Source of the DNA: CAZGMJ01 sp964526785
GTDB lineage: Bacteria > Planctomycetota > Phycisphaerae > Sedimentisphaerales > Anaerobacaceae
Assembly: GCA_964526785.1 (NCBI GenBank)
Contig: CAZGMJ010000011.1
Coordinates: 45,719-109,718 of the forward strand
Length of the DNA stretch: 64,000 bases
Direction of reading: 5' to 3'
The translations under genes and the position numbers were made by a program. Below are positions 13,441-21,952 of this stretch, piece by piece. Under the pieces are notes generated by a model, which was given only the letters and a program-made list of their open reading frames with translations, did not search any database and was not told the origin of the DNA. How positions within the stretch are numbered: position 1 is the stretch's first letter; the number at the start of each line of letters is the position of its first letter.

Positions 13441-15449
13441 TGAACCGAACGATACGTGCAGCCATCGGCTCGGCTCTGGTGCTGATCAGCGCATTTGCCG
13501 CGATCAGTATTTGTCAGAATATCGGCAGGGGATTGAAAGCGGACGTGACCGAGCAGAATCTGTATACGCTTTCGGACGGGACGAAGGCGATTCTCAAGAA
13601 GATCAACCAGCCGATCAAGGCGAAGTTGTATTACGCCAAGACGGCCTCGTTGAAAGGCCCGGACCAGATTCGATTCTTCAGCAATTATTACGAATTCGTC
13701 AGGGCGCTGCTGGAGGAGTACGTTGCCGCGTCGAACGGCATGATCGACCTGGAGATCGTCGATCCGCGCCCGTACTCGCCGGAAGAGGAACAGGCGCTGA
13801 AGTACGGCCTGCAACGTTTTCCGATCACGCGGGAGGAGAGTTTCTTTTTCGGGCTGGTCGTGCAGACGAAGTTCGGCGTCGAAAAGGTGATTCCGTTCTT
13901 TTCACCCGATCGGCAGAACTTTGTGGAATACGACATCAGCAGCCTGATCGACACTGCGGTGACGCGTCAGAAGCGCAAGGTGGGCATTCTCAGTTCCATT
14001 TCCGTGATGGGCGATGAGAGCACGCCGTGGATGGCGGAGATGAAGCGGCGGCAGGGCCAGCAGCCCGAACCGGCCTGGACGATCGTCGAGCAGCTTCGCA
14101 AGCAGTACGAAGTCAGTCAGGTTCCAACCGACACGAATGACATCAACGATGTGGACATTCTGCTGGTGATCCATCCGAAGGATCTGTCGGGGCAGACGCA
14201 ATTTGCAATCGATCAGTTCATCCTCAAAGGCGGCAGGGCGATCATCTGCGTGGACCCGCACTGCTTCGCAGATCGCCCCGATCGGATGCAGATGCAGATG
14301 GGCCAGCCGCCCTCACAGAGTTCGGAATTGAATACTCTGCTGCGGACGTGGGGACTGGAGGTGCCTGCGATGACGTTTGCGGGCGACAGAAACCTGGCGG
14401 TGGCCGCTCCGCTGCGACAGGGGCAGCGGGCCGAACGGATTATCGGCTTTTTGAATACGACACCGGAGTGCTTTAACGGCGACAGCGTGATTACGGCGCC
14501 GTTGAACGAAGTTCGGTTCCTGTTTTCGGGTGTGGTAAAGGAAGTGGATCCGGCCGGTGGTGCGGACGGCGACGATCCGAACGCTCCAAAGGAAGCGGCA
14601 TCCGAAATCGAACGCATTCCACTGGTGACGACAACGGCGATGGGCAATACGTTTAGCATAACGAGCCCGTATGAGTTCATGATGCTGGATCCGGGACGGC
14701 TGATGACGAAATTCATCGATGGCACCAAACCGGTTGCGATGGCGTACATGGTCAACGGCCGGCTCAAGAGCAGCTTTCCGGACGGGATCGACATAGAAGT
14801 AACCGTAGACAGCAACGACGTGGATGATCCCAACGCGGAAGAGACGGTCACCAAACACGTAACGGGATTGACCGAAGCAACGGAGAACTGCAGCGTGGTC
14901 GTTTTTGCGGACGTTGATTTTATCAGCGACGGAATGGCGTTTCAGGATTCCTTCTTCGGCAAGCTGGTTGTTGGTGACAACAGCGCCCTGATGACCAATG
15001 CGGTCGATGAGATGACCGGTTCGAGCGAGTTGATATCGATTCGGTCCCGCGGCAACTTCAAGCGGCCGTTCGCAGTGGTGGATGAGATCGAACGGCAGGC
15101 GGAGGCCGAAACCGCTGCGGAAGTGGCGAAGCTCGAAGCAGAGATTGCACAGTACAATAAGCAGTTGCAGGAGATCGTGCAGTCGGCCGCCGAAAAGGGC
15201 GAGCAGGAAGTTGTCGGCAGTTCGATTCTCCAGAAGCGGCGGGAGCTTGAGTTGAAGATTCATCAGGCGAATCGCGAGAAGCGCGAGGTGAACCGACAAC
15301 GACGCCAGAAGATCGATCGGTTGGGCCAGAAGTTGCAGAACGCCAATACGCTGGCGGCGCCGGCCGTTATTCTGCTGATTGCGATTGTGCTGGGCATCCG
15401 CCGAAGCGTTCGCAAGAGACATTATATCAGTCACGCCAGTGATGCTTGA
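13440..15449 (+). CDS. GldG-like ABC auxiliary membrane protein
   Basis: A 669-residue protein of the GldG / ABC-type uncharacterised transport family. It has an N-terminal membrane anchor (about residues 8-27) and a large extracytoplasmic domain beginning DVTEQNLYTLSDGTKAILKKINQPIKAKLYYA, which is the diagnostic GldG opening. A predicted coiled coil (about residues 545-640, rich in E, K, Q and R) precedes a second transmembrane helix near the C-terminus (APAVILLIAIVLGI) and a basic tail. It starts on the last base of the permease stop. In this family it is thought to act with GldA/GldF on the outer face of the membrane. The function here is inferred only from operon and family. Confidence 0.85.
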   Translation: MNRTIRAAIGSALVLISAFAAISICQNIGRGLKADVTEQNLYTLSDGTKAILKKINQPIKAKLYYAKTASLKGPDQIRFFSNYYEFVRALLEEYVAASNGMIDLEIVDPRPYSPEEEQALKYGLQRFPITREESFFFGLVVQTKFGVEKVIPFFSPDRQNFVEYDISSLIDTAVTRQKRKVGILSSISVMGDESTPWMAEMKRRQGQQPEPAWTIVEQLRKQYEVSQVPTDTNDINDVDILLVIHPKDLSGQTQFAIDQFILKGGRAIICVDPHCFADRPDRMQMQMGQPPSQSSELNTLLRTWGLEVPAMTFAGDRNLAVAAPLRQGQRAERIIGFLNTTPECFNGDSVITAPLNEVRFLFSGVVKEVDPAGGADGDDPNAPKEAASEIERIPLVTTTAMGNTFSITSPYEFMMLDPGRLMTKFIDGTKPVAMAYMVNGRLKSSFPDGIDIEVTVDSNDVDDPNAEETVTKHVTGLTEATENCSVVVFADVDFISDGMAFQDSFFGKLVVGDNSALMTNAVDEMTGSSELISIRSRGNFKRPFAVVDEIERQAEAETAAEVAKLEAEIAQYNKQLQEIVQSAAEKGEQEVVGSSILQKRRELELKIHQANREKREVNRQRRQKIDRLGQKLQNANTLAAPAVILLIAIVLGIRRSVRKRHYISHASDA

Positions 15450-15520
15450 TTCGTGGATCCGTGTGTGGGAGCGACAGTCGAGAACCTGCGAAGACAGGAG
15501 CGCGAAAAGGAGTTGAAGGA

Positions 15521-16714
15521 ATGAGCAATAAGAATCTTTTCATACTTGCGGTTGTCACAGCAGTTCTTGTGCTATTGGCGGTCGTTCAGTCGCAGCTTTC
15601 GGACGATACGACTATTGAGACCGGTACGCCGTCGTATGTGCTGCAGGGGTTCGACCCGGACAACATTGCGAAAATCATTGTCGGCTCAGGCGACGATGCG
15701 ATCACGCTGCAGCGCAAGGGCGGGCAATTTGTGGTGGCCAACAAAGCGAATTACCCCGCGGACACGGAAGCGGTCAACGGCATGCTGACGCAGGTCCTCG
15801 ATTTGCAGAGCAGGGAGATGTATACGGACAATCCGGATAACTTCGACGAACTGGGGGTCACCGAAGAGAAGGCCTCCAGCATGGTGAGATTCATGAAGGG
15901 CGACCCGAATGCGCCGTTGCTGGCCGGGCTGATCGTCGGCAAGAGCCAGGAGCTTGGCCAGGGCACGTACATTCGCCTGTTGCCCGACGACAAGGTCTAT
16001 ATCTGCAATAAGTCGCCGTACATTCCGAGCAGCGTATCGGGCTATTACGAGCAGGAATTAGTGTCCGTGGAAGAGGACGACATCGCATCGGTTACCGTCA
16101 AGGGGCCCGATGCTCAATATACGTTGAAGAAGGCCGAAGACGGCGGGGACGTCGTGCTGGAGAACATGCCGGCCAACCGGACGCTCAAGCAAAGCGATGC
16201 GGACCGCGTGTTCAGTGCGCTGACGAGCCTGCGGTGCGAGGACGTACAACAGGGCGGTGCCGGATTGACATTCAATCGGCAGTATGTATGCAGGCTTGAG
16301 AATGAAACGGTGTACACGATCAACATCGCGCAGCAGGACGAAGAGACGTATGTGACGGTGCAGGCAAAATACACGGGCGAGATGCCTACCAAGAGTGCCG
16401 AGGTGGAGTCCGACGAAGCCCTCAAGGAGAAGGAAGCCAAGCTTCTGGCGGCCGAGGCGGCGGAGAAACTGGCGACGCGACATCGCGGTTGGGTATACAA
16501 GCTGACCGAATGGAAGGCCAAGACGCTCGTCAAGCCACTGGATGACTTGCTTGAGGATGAGGAGGAGCCGGAAGAAGCAGAGGATGATGCAGCGGCTGCA
16601 GCGGTCGAACCGGACACCGAGCAAGACACAGCCGAGGAGTCGGAGGAAGATACGGCTTCTGTGCAGGATCCCAATACGGCCGCGGTGCAAGATCCCAACG
16701 GCACCAATCAGTAA
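15521..16714 (+). CDS. DUF4340 domain protein of the Gld-like operon
   Basis: A 397-residue membrane-anchored protein with an N-terminal helix (LFILAVVTAVLVLLAVVQ) and a DUF4340 extracytoplasmic domain (KIIVGSGDDAITLQRKGGQFVVA), a family that regularly follows gldG-like genes. The start at 15521 is chosen from AAGGAG at 15507-15512; upstream in-frame residues are low quality. The last 60 or so residues form a strongly acidic tail (DLLEDEEEPEEAEDD) ending with two VQDPN units, so it is probably disordered. There is a 71-bp gap from the previous gene. No catalytic function is known for the family; a structural role in the exporter is an inference. Confidence 0.82.
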   Translation: MSNKNLFILAVVTAVLVLLAVVQSQLSDDTTIETGTPSYVLQGFDPDNIAKIIVGSGDDAITLQRKGGQFVVANKANYPADTEAVNGMLTQVLDLQSREMYTDNPDNFDELGVTEEKASSMVRFMKGDPNAPLLAGLIVGKSQELGQGTYIRLLPDDKVYICNKSPYIPSSVSGYYEQELVSVEEDDIASVTVKGPDAQYTLKKAEDGGDVVLENMPANRTLKQSDADRVFSALTSLRCEDVQQGGAGLTFNRQYVCRLENETVYTINIAQQDEETYVTVQAKYTGEMPTKSAEVESDEALKEKEAKLLAAEAAEKLATRHRGWVYKLTEWKAKTLVKPLDDLLEDEEEPEEAEDDAAAAAVEPDTEQDTAEESEEDTASVQDPNTAAVQDPNGTNQ

Positions 16715-16852
16715 TGTGCAAAGGAGGGCCGTCGCGGACTCACATGCCGGCCGGTGTCTGTTCGCACTTACCCAGTGTCGCCCGTATGCGCACCAAGCAA
16801 GCTTTCCGGGCTGTTTAACGGAGCGACGATCCGGGGAGTTTGTTTGTGAAGG

Positions 16853-16881
16853 TTGACAGTGCGCGTGCAACATGCTATATG
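16853..16881 (+). promoter_or_regulatory. Predicted extended -10 promoter of the ferritin-like gene
   Basis: TTGACA (16853-16858), a 17-bp spacer, then TATATG (16876-16881), with TG placed one base before the -10 (TGCTATATG), an extended -10 element. The gene starts 62 bp downstream. Confidence 0.6.
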
Positions 16882-16943
16882 GACGGTTCTGTCGGAATTT
16901 ATTTGCAAGCAGTCAATACACAAGACTACTCTGAGGTGAAAAT

Positions 16944-17447
16944 ATGGGCGTACGTTTCAACGCTGACGAAGTATTCGAAATGGCAATTCGCATCGAGAAG
17001 AACGGGGCGGATTTTTACCGTAAAGCCGGTGAATTGCAGTCGGACGAGAAGATCAAGGATTTCTTCGGGCGATTGGTTGCCATGGAGCAGCAGCACATTG
17101 ATGTCTTCGAGGACATGCGGGCGAGTCTGACTGAAGCGGACAGGTCCGGCGAAGTATACGATCCGGACGAGGAGTTGTCGTACTATCTCGAATCAATGGC
17201 TGATGCTCACGGCGGGGAAGGTGATCCGTCCACGGCACATGCATTGACGGGGAACGAGAGTCTGGAGAACATCCTCAAGACGGCCATCGGTCTGGAGAAG
17301 CAGTCGATCTTGTTCTACACGGGACTGAAGGACATGGTTCCGCCGAAACAGGGCAGAGGCAAGATCCAGACGATCATCGAAGAAGAGACCAAGCACGTAT
17401 CGCAACTGGCAGGGGTGCTCCAGCAGACACAAGCCGGCGGGGGATAA
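16944..17447 (+). CDS. Ferritin-like / rubrerythrin-family diiron protein
   Basis: A 167-residue four-helix-bundle protein with the expected diiron ligands: E18 (IEKNGADFY), E48-x2-H51 (MEQQHIDVFE), E118 (GLEKQSILFY) and E148-x2-H151 (EETKHVSQL). The two halves repeat the pattern, as in the ferritin-like domain of rubrerythrin, but no C-terminal rubredoxin domain follows. Likely role: peroxide reduction or iron handling in an anaerobe or microaerophile. ATG 16944 has GAGGTG at 16933-16938 and a good promoter upstream. The N-terminus MGVRFNADEVFEMAIRIE is typical of a short family common in anaerobes. Electron donor unknown. Confidence 0.88.
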   Translation: MGVRFNADEVFEMAIRIEKNGADFYRKAGELQSDEKIKDFFGRLVAMEQQHIDVFEDMRASLTEADRSGEVYDPDEELSYYLESMADAHGGEGDPSTAHALTGNESLENILKTAIGLEKQSILFYTGLKDMVPPKQGRGKIQTIIEEETKHVSQLAGVLQQTQAGGG

Positions 17448-17596
17448 TCAGCCGAAAGGTCGAGTCGAAACGGGGCGAGGCCCGCTCCACAAGGTCGATC
17501 TGATCGGATTCACGGCGGCGCACAGTTTCCGGCCGTCGGCGGCAAGCGTTTGCTGTACGCTTGCATTGAGCGTTACGGCAGCGTAGGATGTGTGCG

Positions 17597-18235
17597 ATGC
17601 GTACTATTGCCACCACTGCAATCGTGTTCTTTGGCGGTTTCGCGATCATGATCCTTGAGATCATTGGCGCGCGGTATCTCGGCATCGATTTCGGCGGTTC
17701 GTTCTATGTGTGGACCAGTCAGATCGGTGTGATTCTGATCGCCCTGGCAGCCGGGTACTACATTGGTGGAGGATTGGCGGACCGCCTGCGACGAGCCAAG
17801 TATCTGACGCTGCTGCTGCTTCCGACGGCGGTCTATGTGGCGCTGATTCCGGATTTCGCCGGGCGGATACTGGATTGGATTGTTATGCGGCATCCGCTTG
17901 ATCGACCGATACCGTTGATCTGGCAGAAACTCGACCCGGCGCTGGGCAGCGCGCTGATCTTCCTGGGGCCGTGCTTCGTTCTCGCGATGCTGTCGCCGTA
18001 CATGATAAGGCTGGCCGCGAGCCGACTTTCCCATGTGGGCAGGATCAGTGGTTTGACATATGCTGCCAGTACGGGGGGCAGCATTGTGGGGGTGTTTATT
18101 TCAGGGTATGTCCTGATCGATCTTATGCCGATTTCGCGAATATTCCGGTTTACCGGGGTGCTGATTGCATTGCTGGGTATGCTTTGTCTCCTTGTTGACC
18201 GCTGGCTGCGCGAAAAAACTGAGGAGAGCTTATGA
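17597..18235 (+). CDS. Integral membrane protein resembling the membrane half of fused MFS/spermidine synthase
   Basis: A 212-residue protein with about six transmembrane segments. The opening (FFGGFAIMILEIIGARYLGIDFGGSFYVWTSQIGVI) and the following GYYIGGGLADR loop are those of the membrane domain that precedes spermidine-synthase-like domains in fused proteins. Here the catalytic part is a separate gene downstream that overlaps this one by 4 bp (ATGA). ATG 17597 is preferred because AGGA at 17585-17588 gives workable spacing; ATG 17588 is in frame and would add three residues. It probably anchors or exports the partner's product; the substrate is unknown. Confidence 0.8.
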   Translation: MRTIATTAIVFFGGFAIMILEIIGARYLGIDFGGSFYVWTSQIGVILIALAAGYYIGGGLADRLRRAKYLTLLLLPTAVYVALIPDFAGRILDWIVMRHPLDRPIPLIWQKLDPALGSALIFLGPCFVLAMLSPYMIRLAASRLSHVGRISGLTYAASTGGSIVGVFISGYVLIDLMPISRIFRFTGVLIALLGMLCLLVDRWLREKTEESL

Positions 18236-19146
18236 TGCGTGGACGTGTTCTTTTTCTGCTATGGAGCTGTGTGATACTTGGATCGGCCGGGTTGGCGCAG
18301 GCCGAAACAGTCGTGTTCGAGGGCACATCACCGTACCATCATATTCTGGTGGTGGACCGGGGAACAATCAGAACGCTGCACTTCGACAACAGCACCCAGA
18401 GCCAGATGTCGCTGCGAAATCCGTTGCACGGGCATTTCGAGTATACGGAGTACTTCCACATGCCCTGGCTATGGAACGATCAGATCGAGGATGTGCTCAT
18501 GATCGGGCTTGGCGGCGGCAGTATCCAGCGGGCGTATCAGGCGTATTACCCCAAAGTCAGCAGCGAGACGGTGGAGTTGGACCCGAAGGTCGTCGACGTG
18601 GCCAAACGCTACTTCCACCTGGTGGAGACGCACAAGTTAAAAATTCTCATTGGTGATGGACGCATGCATCTGCGACGCGCACAGAAGAAGTACGATTTGA
18701 TCCTGCTGGATGCCTATACGGCAAATCGTTACGGATCCTATATTCCATACGCGCTGACAACAAAGGAGTTCTTCGAGCTTGCAGACAAACGCCTTAGCGA
18801 AAACGGCGTGTTGGCCTATAATGTAATGGGTACGCTGCGAGACAGGCGTGAGAGCATTGTGGGGTCGATTTACAATACGCTCAAGGCATCCTTTCCGCAA
18901 GTGTATATGTTCCCGGCGATCAACTCATACAACGTGGTTTTTGTGGCGACGAAGTCGGAGGAGAAAGTTCCACTTGCAGAGCTTGAAAAGCGAGCCGACG
19001 CGCTGCAGGAATCGAAAGCCACTGGGTTTCCACGGTTTCGTCTGCGACTCAAGCGATTCAGATCGGCGCCACCGCTAAGTGCGGCCAGATCCCGGATCCT
19101 AACGGACGACTTCGCCCCGGTTGACGGCATGCTCAAAGCCGAGTAG
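18232..19146 (+). CDS. Exported spermidine-synthase-like protein
   Basis: A 304-residue protein with a clear signal peptide (RGRVLFLLWSCVILGSAGLAQA, cleavage before E). The mature part is the aminopropyltransferase/methyltransferase fold: DVLMIGLGGGSIQRAY (nucleotide loop), VELDPKVVDVAKRYF, GDGRMHL, and LILLDAYTANRYGSYIPYALTTKEFF, where spermidine synthases hold the catalytic Asp. A signal peptide on such a domain is unexpected, because decarboxylated SAM is cytoplasmic. The start overlaps the stop of the membrane gene, with GAGGAG at 18221-18226. The pair is a split version of the fused MFS/spermidine-synthase architecture. It may no longer be a polyamine enzyme. Confidence 0.8.
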   Translation: MMRGRVLFLLWSCVILGSAGLAQAETVVFEGTSPYHHILVVDRGTIRTLHFDNSTQSQMSLRNPLHGHFEYTEYFHMPWLWNDQIEDVLMIGLGGGSIQRAYQAYYPKVSSETVELDPKVVDVAKRYFHLVETHKLKILIGDGRMHLRRAQKKYDLILLDAYTANRYGSYIPYALTTKEFFELADKRLSENGVLAYNVMGTLRDRRESIVGSIYNTLKASFPQVYMFPAINSYNVVFVATKSEEKVPLAELEKRADALQESKATGFPRFRLRLKRFRSAPPLSAARSRILTDDFAPVDGMLKAE

Positions 19147-19151
19147 TACCG

Positions 19152-19856
19152 TCATGCAGCTTTATTCGGCGGGAACTTGCTGTGGTATTTGAATCGCTCG
19201 ATCAGTGTGGGCTTTCTGAGCAGGGGGTCGCTCGGATCGAGTTGAAGCACATAGCCCTTTCTCGTCAACACAGTGACTGTGTCTCCTTCCACTGCTGCAA
19301 CCCGCCGGAACTTATCCACGACATAGTCGATATAGTCCCCATGTGCCTCGGGACGAACCTCTCTGGCGCCGGGCTCGGGACACCTGCTGTGCCTTTGTAC
19401 CGTCTGGACGACAACGCTCCCCGGTTTGAATCTTCGAGTGGTCGAAAGCCGATACGCGACGGATGAAGCCCGGCCAAGCAGGAAGCATGCATTATCCAGA
19501 ATCCGTACGATGGGCTGGCCGATCAGAGCAAACAGCGCACAAAACGCGACGGCAAAGCCGAGTCCGATCTCCCAGTGTATTCCGCCGGGTTTCATGTGGG
19601 GGCGCTCGTAAGCCAGAGTCGAAAGCACCAAAACCATCACGCAGAGGACCTGTGCTGCGACGATTGGTTCAAACGTTCGACGGAGGCCCATCCACGTGGA
19701 CTCCCCCGCATCCGTCGCGCATCTGCGGAGGCCTCTGAACAGGCCGGAAAGCGCGAAGCCGATACCGCTCGCGACCAGCAATATGAGGGGGTAGAAGACG
19801 AAAGCGCTTCTTAGTCTTTCCGGCAAGACAGCCTTGATCTGTTCCATTCCGAGCAT
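19152..19856 (-). CDS. Membrane protein of unknown function
   Basis: A 234-residue protein that I do not recognise. Three hydrophobic segments lie in the first 120 residues (FYPLILLVASGIGFALSGLF, IVAAQVLCVMVLVLSTLAY, IGLGFAVAFCALFALIGQPIV). A soluble C-terminal region of about 100 residues follows, rich in charged residues, with a short beta-like segment (AAVEGDTVTVLTRKGYVLQL). ATG 19856 has AAAGGAC eight bases upstream; the longer open frame upstream is probably non-coding. It ends 5 bp from the stop of the spermidine-synthase-like gene, tail to tail. No operon partner. Confidence 0.65.
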   Translation of the reverse strand: MLGMEQIKAVLPERLRSAFVFYPLILLVASGIGFALSGLFRGLRRCATDAGESTWMGLRRTFEPIVAAQVLCVMVLVLSTLAYERPHMKPGGIHWEIGLGFAVAFCALFALIGQPIVRILDNACFLLGRASSVAYRLSTTRRFKPGSVVVQTVQRHSRCPEPGAREVRPEAHGDYIDYVVDKFRRVAAVEGDTVTVLTRKGYVLQLDPSDPLLRKPTLIERFKYHSKFPPNKAA

Positions 19857-20330
19857 AGTAAGTGTCCTTTCTTCACCGCGTCGGCCAGACAGTGCCTGTA
19901 GTGAACTTTTCGTATCGGGCCCACCATGTACAGTATATCGGCTTACAAACACGCGGTTCATTACTTTTGGGGGCACAACGTCCGTTTCTGTTATTATAAT
20001 CATGAAAGGCTCGCAAAGCACAGATGTTTTTTTGGCAAGAGACATCCGCGATCTGGCAGCCTCCGGCCCGGCGTCGGTCCGGGAGAACCGAAATCTGCCT
20101 TTCTTCGAGATGTTGGGCGATGGATACTCGATGGATTCTCTGGCGCTCCAGTCATCTGGTTGGCGGGATTCGCGCGGGATTAGCGTTGACAGTAGCTGTG
20201 CAGTCGGCAAAACTGGCATATGTCGCGAAGGTCAGGCGCAGCAATATGCGGCGATCCGCTGGGACTGCGTAGTGATCAGGTAGGTGGAGCCTACCGCAGG
20301 GCCTCGAATACACAAAGTAAGGAGCCGACC
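19857..20330. other. Divergent intergenic region with no recognised gene
   Basis: A 474-bp region between a minus-strand membrane protein and a plus-strand lipoprotein. It contains a candidate minus-strand promoter (19932-19960), a TTGACA at 20186-20191 without a good -10, and a small hairpin (GTAGG-TGGAG-CCTAC) near 20280-20294 just upstream of the lipoprotein ribosome site. Open frames here have no protein character. Confidence 0.5.
19932..19960 (-). promoter_or_regulatory. Candidate promoter for the unknown membrane protein
   Basis: Minus strand: TGAACC (19960-19955), a 17-bp spacer, then TATACT (19937-19932). The -10 is good and the -35 weak. Confidence 0.35.
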
Positions 20331-21227
20331 ATGGCAAGGCAATTAAGCAAAACAGTGTTGGTGTGTGTTGCAGCCGGTTATCTACTGTGGGGCTGTGCAG
20401 AGCGGGAAGGTGACCAGACCGGACCGGCGGGACTGCGGGTCGAGAAAGTCAAAGTGATCGACGGACTCGATTTGCCGGAATGCGTCGTGATTGATCCGAA
20501 CGATGAGGCAATGTACATCTCCAATGTTGTGACCGCCAGCGAAGCGTATTGGGTCGATGACAGCAACGGGTTTATCTCCCTTGCGGCGGCGGACGGCGAG
20601 ATTGAGCAATTGCGCTGGATTGAGAGTACTTCTGATGTGTCTATTCACGATCCCAAGGGTATGTGTATTCTTGATGGAAGACTGTACTTCAGTGACAACA
20701 GCATGCTGAAGTATCAAGCACTCAAAGACGGCAGCCGCGTAGAAATCATTGAAGTGCCCGGAGCCGGCAAGCTGAACGATCTTGCAACCGATGGTCGGTG
20801 CGTGTGGGCCAGTGATAGCGAGACGGGCAAGGTCTTCTGCATCGAGCCCGACGGAACGATTCGCCGGATCAAAGGGCCTGCGGGAATTAACGGCATCACA
20901 TGGCATAAGGACACGCTCTATGCGGTGAGTTGGGATCTGCATGAAGTGTACGAACTCGATCCGGACGGCGAGGCCGAGCCCAGCCCGTTTGGGCTGTCGG
21001 AACATTTCACGGCGCTCGATGGCATTGAGGTGCTGGATGACGGAACGTTCATCGTCTCCGATTACATGGGGAACAAGCTGTGCGCAATTGAGGCGGACCG
21101 CAAAACCGTTCACACGCTGATGGAACTGGAGAGCCCGGCGGATATCGGATTGGACCGAAACAGGATGCTTCTGTATGTTCCTGAAATGCTGGCTGATCGT
21201 GTGACGGTGTTGAAGCTCAGGAGATGA
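20331..21227 (+). CDS. SMP-30/NHL-type beta-propeller lipoprotein
   Basis: A 298-residue protein with a probable lipoprotein signal (VCVAAGYLLWGC, lipid Cys at 22; the Trp at -2 is unusual) followed by a six-bladed propeller of the SMP-30/gluconolactonase/NHL type. Repeats such as DPKGMCILDGRLYFSD, GKLNDLATDGRCVWASD and LDGIEVLDDGTFIVSDYMGNKL are visible. ATG 20331 is chosen because AAGGAG at 20319-20324 sits six bases upstream; the longer frame upstream is not protein-like. Probably on the outer face of the cell. The family includes lactonases and simple binding proteins, and I cannot tell which this is. Confidence 0.8.
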   Translation: MARQLSKTVLVCVAAGYLLWGCAEREGDQTGPAGLRVEKVKVIDGLDLPECVVIDPNDEAMYISNVVTASEAYWVDDSNGFISLAAADGEIEQLRWIESTSDVSIHDPKGMCILDGRLYFSDNSMLKYQALKDGSRVEIIEVPGAGKLNDLATDGRCVWASDSETGKVFCIEPDGTIRRIKGPAGINGITWHKDTLYAVSWDLHEVYELDPDGEAEPSPFGLSEHFTALDGIEVLDDGTFIVSDYMGNKLCAIEADRKTVHTLMELESPADIGLDRNRMLLYVPEMLADRVTVLKLRR

Positions 21228-21361
21228 CAGACTCGTCGGCGAATGGCGTTCAGCGAACTGGGATGTGTGAGCGTCGATGCCCCCTGACGGATGCCGTGAG
21301 GCGCATTCGGATCGGGAGGACGGCATTTGTGCAGTCCTCTATGACGAGCGGGAGGTCAGGC

Positions 21362-21697
21362 ATGTGGCGCAAAGTGGTGTTCTTGGTATTGTTCGTTCCT
21401 CTGCACTTCATTACTACGTTGTTCTGGATACACCATTTCTGGATCAATTACAGTCCGGAACGTGCGGGAGTCGGCGCGCGGATAGCCCACGTGGTCGTCG
21501 GCATAGTCGCGGCGCCATTGTTCGCTCTTTTTCGCACGACGGGTTTGCAGGAGGACTCCCCGATGCTGTTGCAGCTTTCACTGCTGGCCGCATACAGTTT
21601 GCTTTGGGGACTTGCCATGTTGCTGGCCTATGTCGGAATCAAGCGTGCTCTGCGTAGAAAGAAGCCGGCATCGGATGTTGAGCCGGCGGCGAAGTAA
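21362..21697 (+). CDS. Small two-helix membrane protein
   Basis: A 111-residue hypothetical protein with an N-terminal hydrophobic segment (VVFLVLFVPLHFITTLFWIHHFWI), a second around residues 40-53 and a third around residues 70-90 (LLQLSLLAAYSLLWGLAMLLAYVGI), ending in a basic, polar tail. GGGAGGT at 21350-21356 points to ATG 21362; another in-frame ATG at 21341 lacks such a site. It lies 134 bp after the lipoprotein gene on the same strand and could be co-transcribed. No family recognised. Confidence 0.6.
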   Translation: MWRKVVFLVLFVPLHFITTLFWIHHFWINYSPERAGVGARIAHVVVGIVAAPLFALFRTTGLQEDSPMLLQLSLLAAYSLLWGLAMLLAYVGIKRALRRKKPASDVEPAAK

Positions 21698-21775
21698 TCT
21701 CGTGTTACCACGGGCATATTGGGACTTTTTCGTCGTGTGTCAAGTTCGCCGCGGAACGCAACCTTTCGTTTTTGC

Positions 21776-21804
21776 TTGACGATGTCCGCTGAGGGTGCTA
21801 TCTT
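21776..21804 (+). promoter_or_regulatory. Predicted extended -10 promoter of a small RNA
   Basis: TTGACG (21776-21781), a 17-bp spacer, then TATCTT (21799-21804), with TG one base upstream of the -10 (TGCTATCTT). It drives no long ORF; an intrinsic terminator follows about 75 nt later. Confidence 0.55.
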
Positions 21805-21810
21805 TGATGA

Positions 21811-21884
21811 AAAGTGGATAGTATCCCAAGCCCCTGAGTCGACTCCGCTTCTTCTCTCTCGCCGCATACCTCAGGGGCTTTTTC
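21811..21884 (+). ncRNA. Candidate small RNA of about 75 nt
   Basis: Inferred from an extended -10 promoter followed by a strong intrinsic terminator with no ORF between. Most of the transcript is the terminator hairpin, whose 31-nt loop is pyrimidine-rich (CTTCTTCTCTCTC). It also contains a perfect 10-bp palindrome GAGTCGACTC (21836-21845), which could form a competing fold. The alternative is that the hairpin only terminates the upstream membrane-protein gene. No known RNA family recognised. Confidence 0.45.
21828..21883 (+). terminator. Intrinsic terminator
   Basis: Perfect 11-bp stem (21828-21838 with 21870-21880: AAGCCCCTGAG / CTCAGGGGCTT) with a 31-nt loop and a run of five T. The T-run is on the plus strand only, so it acts rightward. 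Confidence 0.75.
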
Positions 21885-21952
21885 GTGGACCTGGCGGTGC
21901 ATGCCCGGTGCGGCCGCAACTCACCCAGGTGACGGGCGGAGGATGTCGAGTA

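Noticed and set aside
16721..16818. Strong AAGGAGG followed by a 24-codon ORF from ATG 16744
   Set aside because: The 16-base gap to the ATG is too long for translation initiation and the peptide has no features.
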